Origin: WHSW01 sp963705955 | GTDB taxonomy: Bacteria > Actinomycetota > Thermoleophilia > Solirubrobacterales > 70-9 | DNA: 64,000 bases | Reading direction: 5' to 3' | Assembly (NCBI GenBank): GCA_963705955.1 | Contig: CAVPLH010000006.1 | Location: forward strand, 930,001 to 994,000 | In this document: positions 42,529 through 51,494 of the stretch, in pieces | Position numbering within the stretch: position 1 is the stretch's first letter | Layout of the letters: the number at the start of each line of letters is the position of its first letter | The notes under the pieces: generated by a model | What the model was told of the DNA's origin: nothing | The model's input: only the letters and a program-made list of their open reading frames with translations | Database searches by the model: none | Position numbers and translations under genes: made by a program

Positions 42529-42873
42529 ATGCCCGGCATGAACGGATTCGAAGACCTCCCGGACCGTCGCACCAGCCTCGTCGGCCTCACCGACGCGGGT
42601 GACGAGGCGTGGCTGATCCGCTCGGTGGCGCAGAAGCTCTACCGCTGCCCGGGGTGTCACGACGAGATCGAGATCGGCGCCGATCACGTCGTCGTCCAGT
42701 ACGTCCACCGGATCGGGGGCACCGAGCATCATCACTGGCATCAACGTTGCGCCGAGCAGACCCTGGTCGGCGAACTGCGCAGCCTCAGGCGAGTGAGCGC
42801 CAACGAGTCCGAGCGCGGCAGGCTCGAGGCCCGGGGGCGACGGCCCGCCGGACGCCGACGCAGGCCGCGCTGA
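42529..42873 (+). CDS. Small actinobacterial zinc-binding protein
   Basis: A 114-aa protein (or 111 from ATG 42538). After an acidic start comes LYRCPGCHDEIEIGADHVVVQYVH, then EHHHWHQRCAE: two Cys and a His/Cys pair that form a likely zinc site. A basic Arg-rich tail follows. Such proteins are widespread in Actinobacteria and often labelled ATP/GTP-binding without evidence. It ends 2 nt before the glycosyltransferase start. Confidence 0.75.
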   Translation: MPGMNGFEDLPDRRTSLVGLTDAGDEAWLIRSVAQKLYRCPGCHDEIEIGADHVVVQYVHRIGGTEHHHWHQRCAEQTLVGELRSLRRVSANESERGRLEARGRRPAGRRRRPR

Positions 42874-42875
42874 GA

Positions 42876-43985
42876 GTGTCCGGCGGTCCCCCTCGGGTCC
42901 TGGTGCTGTCGGCGTCGATCGGCGAGGGACACGATCTCCCGGCCCGGATTCTCGCGGACGGCGTCGTCCGGCGGGAGCCGGACGCGGTCGTCGCGATCGC
43001 CGACTTCCTCGCGATCGTCAGCCCGTTGGTACGCCAGATCGTGATCGGCGGGTCGCAGTTTCATTCCGAGCTCGGCAACCGGATGTTCGACATCGAGTTC
43101 CGGCTCGCCTCGGAGGTGCGGTTGACGCGTCGGCTCGGCCAGTGGGGCCTCTGGGTACTCGGTCACCGCCGGCTTGGCCGCGCGATCACACGGTTCGCAC
43201 CCGACGTCGTCGTCTCCACCTACCCGGGCGCCACCGAGCTTCTCGGGGCGATGCGTGAGCGTGGCCGGCTCGCGGTCCCGGCCGTCTCCGCGATCACCGA
43301 CCTCGCCGCGCTTCGCTACTGGGCCCATCCCGGCGTCGACCTGCACCTGATCACCCATCCGGAGTCGCGCGCGGAGGTCGCCGCGATCGCGCCCGGGAGC
43401 CGGATCGAGGCGGCGCGCGGGCTCAACGACCCTTCCTTCTACTTCCCGCGCGATCAGGACGAGGCCCGCCGTGACCTCGACCTTCCCGCCGCAGTCCCGA
43501 TCGTGCTCGTATCCGGTGGCGGATGGGGCGTCGGCGACGCGGGCGGAGCAACCGAGGCGGCACTTGCGGTGCCCGGCGCCTTCGTGATCTGCCTCTGCGG
43601 GCGAAACGACGACCTGCTCGCGGACATGAGGCGCACGTACCGCGACGATCCGAGGGTCAGGGTGCTCGGCTTCTCGGATCGGATGCGGGACCTGCTCAGC
43701 GCCTCGGACGTTCTCGTCCACTCGACCGCCGGGCTGACCGTGCTCGAGGCGATCATCTGCGGCACCCGCGTGATCTCCTACGGCTGGGGGCGGGCGCACA
43801 TCCGGGCCAACAACCGCGCCTACCGCGCGTTCGGCCTCGCCGAGGTCGTCGAGGACCGGTCCGGCCTGCGGGATGCGCTCGACCGCGCGCTGGCGGCGCG
43901 GCGGGAACCCGACCGCAGCTTCGCCGAGCTTCCGGAGGCAGCCGAGCTGGTCCTCGACGCGACCCGGGAATCAATCGCCGGCTGA
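42876..43985 (+). CDS. MGDG synthase-like (GT28) glycosyltransferase
   Basis: A 369-aa GT-B enzyme. VLVLSASIGEGHDLPARILADG is the MGDG-synthase N-terminal motif for binding lipid acceptors. The C-terminal donor domain has PIVLVSGGGWGVGDAGG, VICLCGRND, RVLGFSDRMRDLLSASDVLVHSTAGLTVLEAIICG. Likely transfers a hexose to diacylglycerol or a related lipid. The GTG lies 2 nt after the upstream stop. Confidence 0.87.
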   Translation: MSGGPPRVLVLSASIGEGHDLPARILADGVVRREPDAVVAIADFLAIVSPLVRQIVIGGSQFHSELGNRMFDIEFRLASEVRLTRRLGQWGLWVLGHRRLGRAITRFAPDVVVSTYPGATELLGAMRERGRLAVPAVSAITDLAALRYWAHPGVDLHLITHPESRAEVAAIAPGSRIEAARGLNDPSFYFPRDQDEARRDLDLPAAVPIVLVSGGGWGVGDAGGATEAALAVPGAFVICLCGRNDDLLADMRRTYRDDPRVRVLGFSDRMRDLLSASDVLVHSTAGLTVLEAIICGTRVISYGWGRAHIRANNRAYRAFGLAEVVEDRSGLRDALDRALAARREPDRSFAELPEAAELVLDATRESIAG

Positions 43986-44891
43986 GGCCGGCGCCGCGGC
44001 GAGCTCGGACTCGGGGTCCCCCTCCCCCTCGGCTTCGGCGATGATCCCGGCGACCGCCGGCGCGCTGCCGAGCAGCAGAATCCCAGCACCGAGCACCGCA
44101 ATCGCGCCGACGAGCACGGCGCCGCCGAGCGGAGTGCTCGCCCAGCTCTCACCGCCGACGAGCGGGGCGAGCACGGTCGGAATCACGATCTGCATCGCGA
44201 GGATCGCCGGGGCAACCCTGGTCGCGGCGACCCGCTGCAACGCGCTCGACTCGCTTATCACGCCGATCCCGACCGCGACTGCGACGAGCGCGATCCAGCA
44301 GGCGGCGGCCAGCCAGGCGGCTTCCGTGGCGTCCTCGGCGATCAGCTTCGAGACGAAGGCCGCCATCCCGTCGGCCGCGCCGGCGCCGGCGATCAGGAGC
44401 GCCGCCGGGGCTATGCGGCCGCGCCCGACCACGTACGGCGCCACGGTGAGCGCTGCGAGCGCTGCGAGCGCGACCCAGAGGGCGGCGCCCCGGGTCACGG
44501 TGCCGATCTCGTCAGGCGAGGCCCACGCGATCGTCGCCACCGCGGCGACGACGAGGGTCGCCGCGACGATCTCCCGCCGGCCGACCGGCTCGTCCAGGAT
44601 CCGTGAGCCGAGGAAGAGCAGCAGAAGCAGGCCGAGCGCCAGGGTCGGCTGCACGATCGTCAACGGCGCGAGGGTCAGGGCGACCACCTGCAGCGGCCAG
44701 CCCGCGAGCGATAGCGCCGTGCCCCCGAGCCACAGCGGCCGGCGCACCAGGTGGGCGACGAGCGAAGCGTGGAGCGCGTGGCGGCGCGGGGCGCGGCGGG
44801 CCTCAAGCGCCTGCAGCGCGTACCCGGTCTCGTAGCAGGCGGCCGCACCGAGGGCGAGCGCGACCCCCGCGATCAGCGATGTATCGGTCAC
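43971..44891 (-). CDS. DMT/EamA-like multi-pass transporter (NIPA-like)
   Basis: A 306-aa protein with about nine hydrophobic helices, the first reading GVALALGAAACYETGYALQA. LAPLTIVQPTLALGLLLLLFLGSR and RVAPAILAMQIVIPTVLAPLV are typical of the drug/metabolite transporter superfamily. The substrate is unknown. Its 3' end overlaps the convergent glycosyltransferase by 15 nt. Confidence 0.8.
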   Translation of the reverse strand: MTDTSLIAGVALALGAAACYETGYALQALEARRAPRRHALHASLVAHLVRRPLWLGGTALSLAGWPLQVVALTLAPLTIVQPTLALGLLLLLFLGSRILDEPVGRREIVAATLVVAAVATIAWASPDEIGTVTRGAALWVALAALAALTVAPYVVGRGRIAPAALLIAGAGAADGMAAFVSKLIAEDATEAAWLAAACWIALVAVAVGIGVISESSALQRVAATRVAPAILAMQIVIPTVLAPLVGGESWASTPLGGAVLVGAIAVLGAGILLLGSAPAVAGIIAEAEGEGDPESELAAAPASAGD

Positions 44892-44919
44892 CGGCTCAGC
44901 TACTCGTCGTGACCGACGC

Positions 44920-46287
44920 TCAACTGATCTGGTCGTGCGCGACGGCGTCGTCCTGACGCGCGACCGCGAACACGACCGCGAATGCGCCCAGCGCGACGGT
45001 CCAGCTCAGCAACAGGGTCCAGACGCTCGGCATCGTCAGCTCGAGCGCGCGACGGGACCAGGGTAAGGCGAGCAGAGCGACATAGCCGGCGAACAGCCAC
45101 GCGAACGGCGTCAGGCTCGACGTCGCGGAGCGCGAGTCCGACCAGCGCAGCGGCAGCAGGAGGCTGGCGATCGCGACCAGCGTCGTGACCGCGACGGTAT
45201 GGGCCTGCGCCTCGTCGAACGAGTTGAGCAACGAGGCGAGCACGTAGGCCATCAGTGTCCCGCAGACGACGCCGAGCGACAGGGTCAGAGGGCGCCTCGT
45301 CCGCCCGAGGGCGGCGGCGATCGCACCGGCGCGCCGCGGCGCCGCCGGCGCTGCAGGCGCTGCCGGCGCTGTCTCGACCTGCTCGCGCTCGCTGCTCGTG
45401 TACCAATCCACGTAGCGTCCGACGCCTTCCTGGAGCGAGGTGGTCGCCTCCCATCCGAGCTCGTCTGCGGCGCGGCCGGCTGAGATCTCGGCGCCGCCGA
45501 AGTCGCCGTTGCGACCCGGGGTGTGGACGATGGCCGTGTTTCCGACCACCTCGCCCACCGTGTCGGCGAGCTCTCGGATCGTCACGGTCGCGGTGCTCGC
45601 GAGGTTGTAGATGCGGTCCTGCGCGCATGGCCGCAGCCCGCGCACGACTCCTTCGGCGAGGTCCTCGACGTAGACGAAGCGTCGCGTCTGCAGCCCATCG
45701 CCGGCGATCGTCAGGGGCTCGCCGGCCAGCGCCTTGCGGACGAAGATCGGGATCACCGCCGCTGGGCGCGCGCGCGGACCGTATGGGATCCCGAAGCGGA
45801 GGATGGTGTAGGGGAGCTCGTAGAGCTCGCGGTAGGAGACGCAGTACATCTCGCCGGCCAGCTTGCTCGCGGTATAGAGGTGCTTCGGGAGGCCGATCGG
45901 TGACTCCTCGTCGACGGTCTCATGGTCCGCCTCGCTATAGACCCAGATCGTGCTTCCGTAGACCACCCGTTCGAGCTCGACGTCACGCGCGGCCTCGAGC
46001 ACGGCCAACGTCCCACCGGCGTTGCAGTGCTCGGAGTCGCGTGGCTCCTCGGCGACGATGCCGACGTCGGCGGCCGCCGCGAGGTGGATGACCGCGTCGC
46101 AGCCCCGCATCGCCCCGGTGAGCGCGACCGGGTCGTCGAGGTCGGCGAGCACCGTGTCGACCGTCTCGGCGTGATACTGCGACGGGCGCAGGTCGAAGAT
46201 CCGCGGCTCGATGCCGCTGGCGATCAGCCGATCGACCACGTGGGAGCCGATGAAACCGGAACCGCCCGTGACCAGGACCCGCCTCAC
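44920..46287 (-). CDS. NAD-dependent epimerase/dehydratase fused to a C-terminal membrane domain
   Basis: A 455-aa protein. Residues 1-315 form an extended SDR: VLVTGGSGFIGSHVVDRL, HLAAAADVGIVAEEP, VYGSTIWVYSE, and YTASKLAGEMYC with Tyr-x3-Lys. After an Ala/Pro linker, four hydrophobic helices follow (LTLSLGVVCGTLMAYVLASL, TVAVTTLVAIASLLLPL, LTPFAWLFAGYVALLALPW, WTLLLSWTVALGAFAVVFAV). The GTG start overlaps the aminotransferase stop (GTGA). Together the two genes should modify a nucleotide sugar at the membrane. Confidence 0.87.
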   Translation of the reverse strand: MRRVLVTGGSGFIGSHVVDRLIASGIEPRIFDLRPSQYHAETVDTVLADLDDPVALTGAMRGCDAVIHLAAAADVGIVAEEPRDSEHCNAGGTLAVLEAARDVELERVVYGSTIWVYSEADHETVDEESPIGLPKHLYTASKLAGEMYCVSYRELYELPYTILRFGIPYGPRARPAAVIPIFVRKALAGEPLTIAGDGLQTRRFVYVEDLAEGVVRGLRPCAQDRIYNLASTATVTIRELADTVGEVVGNTAIVHTPGRNGDFGGAEISAGRAADELGWEATTSLQEGVGRYVDWYTSSEREQVETAPAAPAAPAAPRRAGAIAAALGRTRRPLTLSLGVVCGTLMAYVLASLLNSFDEAQAHTVAVTTLVAIASLLLPLRWSDSRSATSSLTPFAWLFAGYVALLALPWSRRALELTMPSVWTLLLSWTVALGAFAVVFAVARQDDAVAHDQIS

Positions 46288-47306
46288 GCCACGCCTCCGA
46301 CCGGTTCCGCGACCCGCTCGGTGGCCGCGACATAGTAGAGCGGCACGCACCAATGGTTCTCGGCGACCCAATCGGTGTTCGGGAGCGTCTCGCCGGTACC
46401 CATCAACCGATGGCAGGGGTCGCTGTAGACCCGACCGGTCGAGCGCTCGACCGACTCGAAGACGATGTACTTGTAGAGGCCGGAGGTCATCCCGGCGGGG
46501 AGCTCGAGCCGCGCGGGATACGCGGGGTCGAGCTCGGCGCGCGCGATCTCGTTCTTGCGCTCGACGATCTCATCGAGGCGCTCGGTCTGCACGAGCCCGA
46601 TCGCCGCGGTGAATTCGCTGAGCCGGAAGTTGAGGCCGCCGACGTCGTGCTCGGGCTTGCCGTAGTTACGGTACCTGCGGGCGTACTCGAGCAGGTCGTC
46701 ATGGCGCGAGACGAGCATCCCACCCTCGCCGGTCGAGATCGTCTTCGTCGCGTAGAACGAGTAGACCCCGGCGTCGCCCCATTGCCCGGGCCGGCGATCG
46801 CCCCAGGTCGCGCCGTGGGCATGGGCGCAGTCCTCGATCAGGAAGATGCCGTTGGCGCGACAGTACTCGGCGATCCGCTCGACCTCGAACGCGATGTGGC
46901 CGCCGATGTGGACGAGGACCGCTGCCCTGGGCCGCTCGGCGGAGGCCTTGCGTTCGAAGTCCTCGAACGAGATGCAGAGGTCGTCGCGGTTGCAGTCCAC
47001 GAACCCGACCCTGCCCCCGGCCTGCCGGATCGCCAGCGGAACCGCCATGAAGGTGTTCGACGGGCAGAGCACGGACTCGCCCCGCACGCCGGCGAACTCG
47101 AGCGCCGCCAGCGCTCCTCCCGTCCAGCTTCCGAGCGCGACGGCACCGAGGCCGTTTCGTTCCGCCCACGCGGCCTCGAAGCGTTGCGTCAACTCGCCCT
47201 CGGACCATTGCTCGGACTCGATCACCGAGTCCCACAGGGCATGCAGACGCTCCCGATCACGGCGGTCGAATCCGATCGCGAATGAACTGTGATCTCGAAT
47301 GGCCAA
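46284..47306 (-). CDS. DegT/DnrJ/EryC1/StrS-family sugar aminotransferase
   Basis: A 340-aa PLP enzyme that aminates keto-sugars on nucleotide carriers. GSWTGGALAALEFAGV, CPSNTFMAVPLAI, FLIEDCAHAHGATWG and the Schiff-base Lys in FYATKTISTGEGG are present; LNFRLSEFTAAIGLVQ follows. The N-terminus with FDRRDRERLHALWDSVIES lacks part of the usual first helix. The TTG start is tentative. Coupled to the epimerase fusion. Confidence 0.9.
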   Translation of the reverse strand: MAIRDHSSFAIGFDRRDRERLHALWDSVIESEQWSEGELTQRFEAAWAERNGLGAVALGSWTGGALAALEFAGVRGESVLCPSNTFMAVPLAIRQAGGRVGFVDCNRDDLCISFEDFERKASAERPRAAVLVHIGGHIAFEVERIAEYCRANGIFLIEDCAHAHGATWGDRRPGQWGDAGVYSFYATKTISTGEGGMLVSRHDDLLEYARRYRNYGKPEHDVGGLNFRLSEFTAAIGLVQTERLDEIVERKNEIARAELDPAYPARLELPAGMTSGLYKYIVFESVERSTGRVYSDPCHRLMGTGETLPNTDWVAENHWCVPLYYVAATERVAEPVGGVA

Positions 47307-47440
47307 GGGTGGTGACAGGCGCCGAGGCTGCGTCGGCGCCGGGGAAAGACTAAGCGGACCGGCGGGCGCTACGCCGTCCGGTGGGCACCGGCGGCTCGCC
47401 CGAGCAGCGATCCCGAGCGGTCGTCACGCGGTATCTACAG

Positions 47441-47977
47441 ATGATGACCGTAGCGGACCTCGACCACTGGCTTCCGGATCCGCAGGTGCGGACCCGGCAT
47501 CGGCGCTCCGCGCGGACCGAGCCCGCCCGGCTCTGGACCGCGGCGGAGCGGGTCCGGGTCGCCGACGCCCCGAGGCTCGGGCGGGTGCTCCGCTGGCGGA
47601 TCCCGGGCACACCGGCCGCGCTGCCCTATCGCGAGGTATTTCGTCGGTATCCGTTCGCGGTCCTCGCCGAAGGTGACTGCTGGTCGGTGTCCGGCCTCTG
47701 CGGCAACGTGTGGTCGATCCGGCGCGACTATCCGCGCATCGAGGGCGCCGAGGACTTCCTCGCGTGGGACCGTCCAGGCTCGGTCCGCGTCATCCTCGCC
47801 CACTGGGTGGAGGTCGAGCCCGAGGGTGCGGCGATCGTCAGCGAGTCGCGGGTGCAGCCCGTTGATCGGCGCGCGCGATGGCGGATGGGCGCGCTCTGGG
47901 CGAGCCTCGGGCACTTCGAGCGATTGATCGGGGGCGAGGCCCTGGCCGCCGCCGTCCGGGCCGCAGAATCGGACTGA
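47441..47977 (+). CDS. Uncharacterised protein
   Basis: A 178-aa soluble protein. It begins TVADLDHWLPDPQVRTRHRR and has LWTAAERVRVADAPRLGRVL, FAVLAEGDCWSVSGLCGNVW and VRVILAHWVEVEPEGA. The pattern of an acidic start, an RTRH block and a VW-containing helix recalls START/DUF2867-like actinobacterial proteins, but this is not certain. An in-frame start at 47381 would add 20 residues with no family support. Confidence 0.65.
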   Translation: MMTVADLDHWLPDPQVRTRHRRSARTEPARLWTAAERVRVADAPRLGRVLRWRIPGTPAALPYREVFRRYPFAVLAEGDCWSVSGLCGNVWSIRRDYPRIEGAEDFLAWDRPGSVRVILAHWVEVEPEGAAIVSESRVQPVDRRARWRMGALWASLGHFERLIGGEALAAAVRAAESD

Positions 47978-47990
47978 AGCGCGAGCGCTC

Positions 47991-48098
47991 CTACGCGGCT
48001 CGGGCGTCCAGCTTCACCGAAACGCCGAGCGCCCTCTGTGCCGCCTGGACGGCGTTCGCGAGGCGTTTCGGGTCGGTCGAGACGTAAAACGGGCTCAC
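47991..48098 (-). CDS. Possible 35-aa peptide or gene remnant after molbindin
   Basis: A GTG-started frame 19 nt after the molbindin stop encodes SPFYVSTDPKRLANAVQAAQ and ends KLDARAA. Composition looks like a real protein C-terminus, but there is no ribosome-binding site. It may be a remnant of a deleted gene. Confidence 0.3.
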   Translation of the reverse strand: MSPFYVSTDPKRLANAVQAAQRALGVSVKLDARAA

Positions 48099-48117
48099 AA
48101 GAGGTTGGTCGCGAGCG

Positions 48118-48327
48118 TCAGTCCTCGATCGCGATCATCACGTCGGATGCCTTGACGATCGCGAGGACCTCGCCGCCCGCGGCGACTCCGAGATCACGGA
48201 CGGCTTCAACGGTTATCGAGGCGACGATCCGCTGGCCGTTGGCGTCCATCTCGACGTTCGCAATCGCCTCTCCCTGGGAGACGGAAACCACCTTCGCCGG
48301 GATCCGGTTTCGCGCGCTCAGCTTCAT
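48118..48327 (-). CDS. mop: Molbindin (Mop/TOBE-domain molybdate-binding protein)
   Basis: A 69-aa single Mop domain: KLSARNRIPAKVVSVSQGEA at the N-terminus, with NVEMDANGQRIVASITVEAV and VLAIVKASDVMIAI. These hexameric proteins store or buffer molybdate. A GGAGAGG is placed just before the ATG. No ModABC transporter is adjacent. Confidence 0.93.
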   Translation of the reverse strand: MKLSARNRIPAKVVSVSQGEAIANVEMDANGQRIVASITVEAVRDLGVAAGGEVLAIVKASDVMIAIED

Positions 48328-48382
48328 GACCTCTCCTTCACCTCGGGGAAACGGACCGAGAACCTATCGGGCAGTCTCGGGC

Positions 48383-48715
48383 TCAGCGCTCGGCCGGCCG
48401 GGCAACCTGGTCCGGCGCGCGCGTGCGCAGCCCGTCGAGCCGGATCGTCCACGGGTCGATCGTGTCGACCCGGAGATGCGACTCGCTCCACGGATCGCGA
48501 TCGAACTTGATGCGGATCGCGTCCTCGGACTCCGCCTCGACGACGTGGACGACGCGGAGCTCGTCGGCGAGCGGCCCACCGAGGAGGACGAAGCCCGTAT
48601 CGACGAGACCGTCCATGAACGACGCGTGCGCGCCCCAGCCGGACTGCTCCTCCATCGGCCGCGAGGGATCCCACTGAGGGCCGGAGCGCAGTCGCACGAC
48701 GAGAAACGTCGCCAC
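48383..48715 (-). CDS. YciI-family protein
   Basis: A 110-aa ferredoxin-like protein. Motifs of the YCII group: FLVVRLRSGPQWDPSRPMEE, an HASFMDGLVDTGFVLLGGPL block with the conserved His and Gly-Gly-Pro, and DPWSESHLRVDTIDPWTI. Function in most members is unknown. Confidence 0.85.
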   Translation of the reverse strand: MATFLVVRLRSGPQWDPSRPMEEQSGWGAHASFMDGLVDTGFVLLGGPLADELRVVHVVEAESEDAIRIKFDRDPWSESHLRVDTIDPWTIRLDGLRTRAPDQVARPAER

Positions 48716-48928
48716 GCCCGTGTTCTACCAGAGGGCGGTTCGCATGACCGGCGGTCGGTCAGCAGCGGCTGAGAAGATCACGGACGATGCTAGGCTCGCA
48801 CCGCAGTCGCGCCGCGGATCCCGCGTGGATCAGCGGTCGCGGCGGCACCCCGGTCGCAGGCACGCACGTAGGGGGACGGTCGGCGGGCCCGACGAGACGG
48901 TGTAGTGGTGGAGCCGACTGGAGGTCCG

Positions 48929-49255
48929 ATGGACGACGAACGCGTGCGCGCGCTGGTGATCGAAACCGGCCAGGAGGGCCCTGACTACATCGTCCGCCTC
49001 AGCGGTGAGTTCGACCTCGACGGGCGCGCAACGGTCGAACGGGCGCTCGATCAGGCTGCGAACACCGACGCCGCGCGGATACTCGTCGACGTCAACGGGC
49101 TCGACTTCATCGACTCGACCGGGCTGCGTGTCTTCGTCAAGGCGGTCCGATCGGATCAAGTCGACGGTCGACGTCTTCGCTTCACCCGCGGAAACGGTCA
49201 CGTGGCCGAGCTCTTCCGACTCACAGCCCTCGACCTCTCCCTGCCATTCATCTGA
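48929..49255 (+). CDS. STAS-domain anti-sigma factor antagonist
   Basis: A 108-aa protein with IVRLSGEFDLDGRATVERAL, ILVDVNGLDFIDSTGLRVF (the phosphorylatable Ser is in DSTG) and a C-terminal LFRLTALDLSLPF. Acts by binding an anti-sigma kinase when dephosphorylated. GGAGGT lies 5 nt before the chosen ATG. No partner kinase is adjacent. Confidence 0.92.
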   Translation: MDDERVRALVIETGQEGPDYIVRLSGEFDLDGRATVERALDQAANTDAARILVDVNGLDFIDSTGLRVFVKAVRSDQVDGRRLRFTRGNGHVAELFRLTALDLSLPFI

Positions 49256-49330
49256 GGGTTTGCAGCGGTGGGCGAGCGCAACGCGGTCGCCTCGGCCAGT
49301 CCGAGTCCCGAATCGCGATGCGTGTCCTCT

Positions 49331-50506
49331 TCAGCCACCCCTCTGGAGCTGCTCGCGAAGCCGGTCGATCTCGTGCTGCTGGCGCCGGTTCTCTGCCCGC
49401 TGGTCCTCCACTTGCGAGATCAGCCGGTCAACGGTGGCGCCGAGCGGCCTCGAGGCGCTATCCGAACGCACGGTCGCCGTCCCGAGCTGCCCCGCGGCGT
49501 TAACCCGGACGACCTGCGTTGGCCCTGAGATCGACGTCCCGCTGATCCCCTGAACGAACGCCGCCGTCTGCTTGCCGGCGGTACCGATCCGGATCTTTCC
49601 CGACTCGCCGGCCTGGCCGGGGTTGGCGATGTCGATGTTGTCAGAGCCCGTGGTCAGGTTCTGACCGGCGCCCGAGCCGAGCGCGACGTTGGCCGATCCG
49701 GTCGTGTTCTGGCGCAGCGCCCGGTAGCCGTTCGCGGTGTTGTCGTGGCCGGTCGTGTTCTGGACGAGCGCGTTTCTGCCCGTTGCGACGTTCGCGTTCG
49801 CGGTCGTGTTCGCCTGCAGGGCGTTGTTTCCGAGTGCCACGTTGTTGATCCCGGTCGTGTTGGCGGTCAGCGCGTTAAAGCCGGTCGCGACGTTGTCGTG
49901 CCCGTCGCCGTTGAGGTACAGAGCGTTGCTGCCGATGGCGACGTTGGCGTGGCCGGTGTCGTTGTAATACATCGCATCGCTGCCGGTGGCGACGTTGTCG
50001 TGGCCGGTGCTGTTGAAGAAGAGCGCATCCGTCCCTGTCGCGACGTTGTCGTCGCCGGTCGAGCTGTTCGCCAGGGCGGCGCCGCCGGTTGCGACATTGC
50101 CGAACCCGGTGGTATTGCTCGCCAGCGCGTTGTAGCCGGTCGCCACGTTCGCGATCCCGGTCGTGTTGGCCTTGAGCGCGAACGCTCCCGTTGCGCTGTT
50201 TATGGCCCCGCTCGTGTTCGCAAACAGCGCGCTCGAGCCGATCGCGGTGTTGCGATAGCCAGACGTCAGGCTGGGCATCACGGAGCCGCCGGCGCCGACG
50301 TTGTCGTTACCGTCGAAGTAGACGCTGCCGACATCGGCGAGGCTCTGTGAAGCGCCCGCGCCGAGCCCGACCGCCGCGCTCAGCGCGAGGGTGATGATCG
50401 CGATCCGGACCCGTCGCCCGGGCGAAGGGCCCCACGGTGGCGCCTGACCGCGCGAGCGCGGCTCAGGGTTGGCCTGATTAGTCGTGAACCGTTGCTTGGC
50501 GAGCAT
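49331..50506 (-). CDS. Surface repeat protein with YadA-head-like (Hep_Hag) repeats and coiled-coil end
   Basis: A 391-aa protein. A basic N-terminus is followed by one hydrophobic segment (RIAIITLALSAAVGLGAGAS), a signal or anchor. Residues about 84-290 are twelve 17-residue repeats of the form NVATGxxALxxNTTGxx, as in the left-handed beta-roll heads of trimeric autotransporters. Then come IANPGQAGESGKIRIGTAGKQT, a small conserved domain, and a terminal coiled coil (VDRLISQVEDQRAENRRQQ). No outer-membrane barrel is present, consistent with a monoderm. GGGAGGT precedes the ATG. A broken copy of its C-terminal domain lies near 54.7-55.0 kb. Confidence 0.8.
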   Translation of the reverse strand: MLAKQRFTTNQANPEPRSRGQAPPWGPSPGRRVRIAIITLALSAAVGLGAGASQSLADVGSVYFDGNDNVGAGGSVMPSLTSGYRNTAIGSSALFANTSGAINSATGAFALKANTTGIANVATGYNALASNTTGFGNVATGGAALANSSTGDDNVATGTDALFFNSTGHDNVATGSDAMYYNDTGHANVAIGSNALYLNGDGHDNVATGFNALTANTTGINNVALGNNALQANTTANANVATGRNALVQNTTGHDNTANGYRALRQNTTGSANVALGSGAGQNLTTGSDNIDIANPGQAGESGKIRIGTAGKQTAAFVQGISGTSISGPTQVVRVNAAGQLGTATVRSDSASRPLGATVDRLISQVEDQRAENRRQQHEIDRLREQLQRGG

Positions 50507-50794
50507 GCTTACCTCCCAGCGTCGAGGGCTTGGGCGGAGGCCGGCGGCGGGTCGCTCGTGGCGCCCACGGGCGCCCGTCCAAGGGGACGTGGCGAGCCTA
50601 TCCCCACACCATCGTCAGCTCCATCCGGTTGGAGCCGATTCCTACCCATGCGCTCATTCGCCCCGCCCCCTGATTGCGTTTGGCGCCGTTTCCTACTGGC
50701 GCGGACGATCCTGCCGTTTGTTACTCCTATTTGGGGGGAAACGCGAAAGCAGTTGGACATCGTCAAAGGGGACGACAAAGGAGGACAGGAAAAG

Positions 50795-51230
50795 ATGATT
50801 GGCAGGAGAGCGATCTTGCTCGCGGCGATCACGGCGGTGGTGCTGGCCGTCGGAGCGGGGGTGGCTTCGGGGGCGCTCATCGTCGGCACGCCCGGCGACG
50901 ACGTGCTGCTCGGAGATCAAAACGCCGAGCACTCGAGCCGGGACGCCATCTTCGGCAGGGGCGGAGACGACACGATCTTCGGCGGCAAGGAGAAGGACAG
51001 CGCTGTTCGGCCAGGGAGGAAACGACACCCTCTACGGCGGGCCGGCGGATGACGTCCTGCGGGGTGGCAAGGGAGACGACACCCTCACCGGCGGACCGGA
51101 TGAGACGAACAACCCGCACCGCGCGGACGAGTACCTATGCGGCGCCGGAGTGGACACCGTCTACGTGGACAAGAGCGAGAACTCGGCCCACGACATCGCG
51201 CCCACCTGCGAGAACGTCGTTCGCAACTAG
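50795..51230 (+). pseudogene. Secreted RTX-type calcium-binding repeat protein, one-base frameshift
   Basis: Starts at ATG 50795 after AAAGGAGG. A signal peptide (AILLAAITAVVLAVGAGVASG) is followed by GTPGDDVLLGDQN and GRGGDDTIFGGKEKDS. The frame then needs one base fewer near 51002 to continue with LFGQGGNDTLYGGPADDVLRGGKGDDTLTGG and a Cys-containing end. The repaired protein is about 144 aa with five to six nonapeptide GGxGxDxLx repeats. True mutation or base error cannot be decided here. Confidence 0.75.
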
Positions 51231-51456
51231 CCGCGTTCGCGACTGGCGAAGCGCGGGCGGCCGGCTTCACTCCGGCTGCCCGCGCGGCTCGCCGCTCAGG
51301 ACTCGAACCGCCCTCGGCGATTTCCCGGTCGATCAGCTCGGGTCAGCCTGCCAGGGCGAGCCGACCAGCGCCGGCGCGCGCCGACCGAGTCGGCCACGTC
51401 GGGCTCGGCGATCAGCTCAGCTCGGGTAGCTGGACACGGTGCTGACGCTCGCGGAC

Positions 51457-51494
51457 CCTCCCCCTGAGAGCGGCGGCGGGATACTGAGCGAGCG
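51457..51494 (+). promoter_or_regulatory. Conserved leaderless promoter-like leader of SnoaL paralogue 1
   Basis: CCTCCCCCTG, 13 nt, GATACT, 9 nt, ATG. The same blocks with the same spacings precede the paralogue at 58598. GATACT fits a -10 box placed so that transcription would begin on or next to the ATG; the -35 position is CCTCCC with a 17-nt spacer. Confidence 0.6.

Noticed and set aside
49680..50280. Regular spacing of similar DNA as a possible CRISPR array
   Set aside because: The periodicity is 51 bp, in frame with the 17-residue protein repeats; units vary and there are no spacers.
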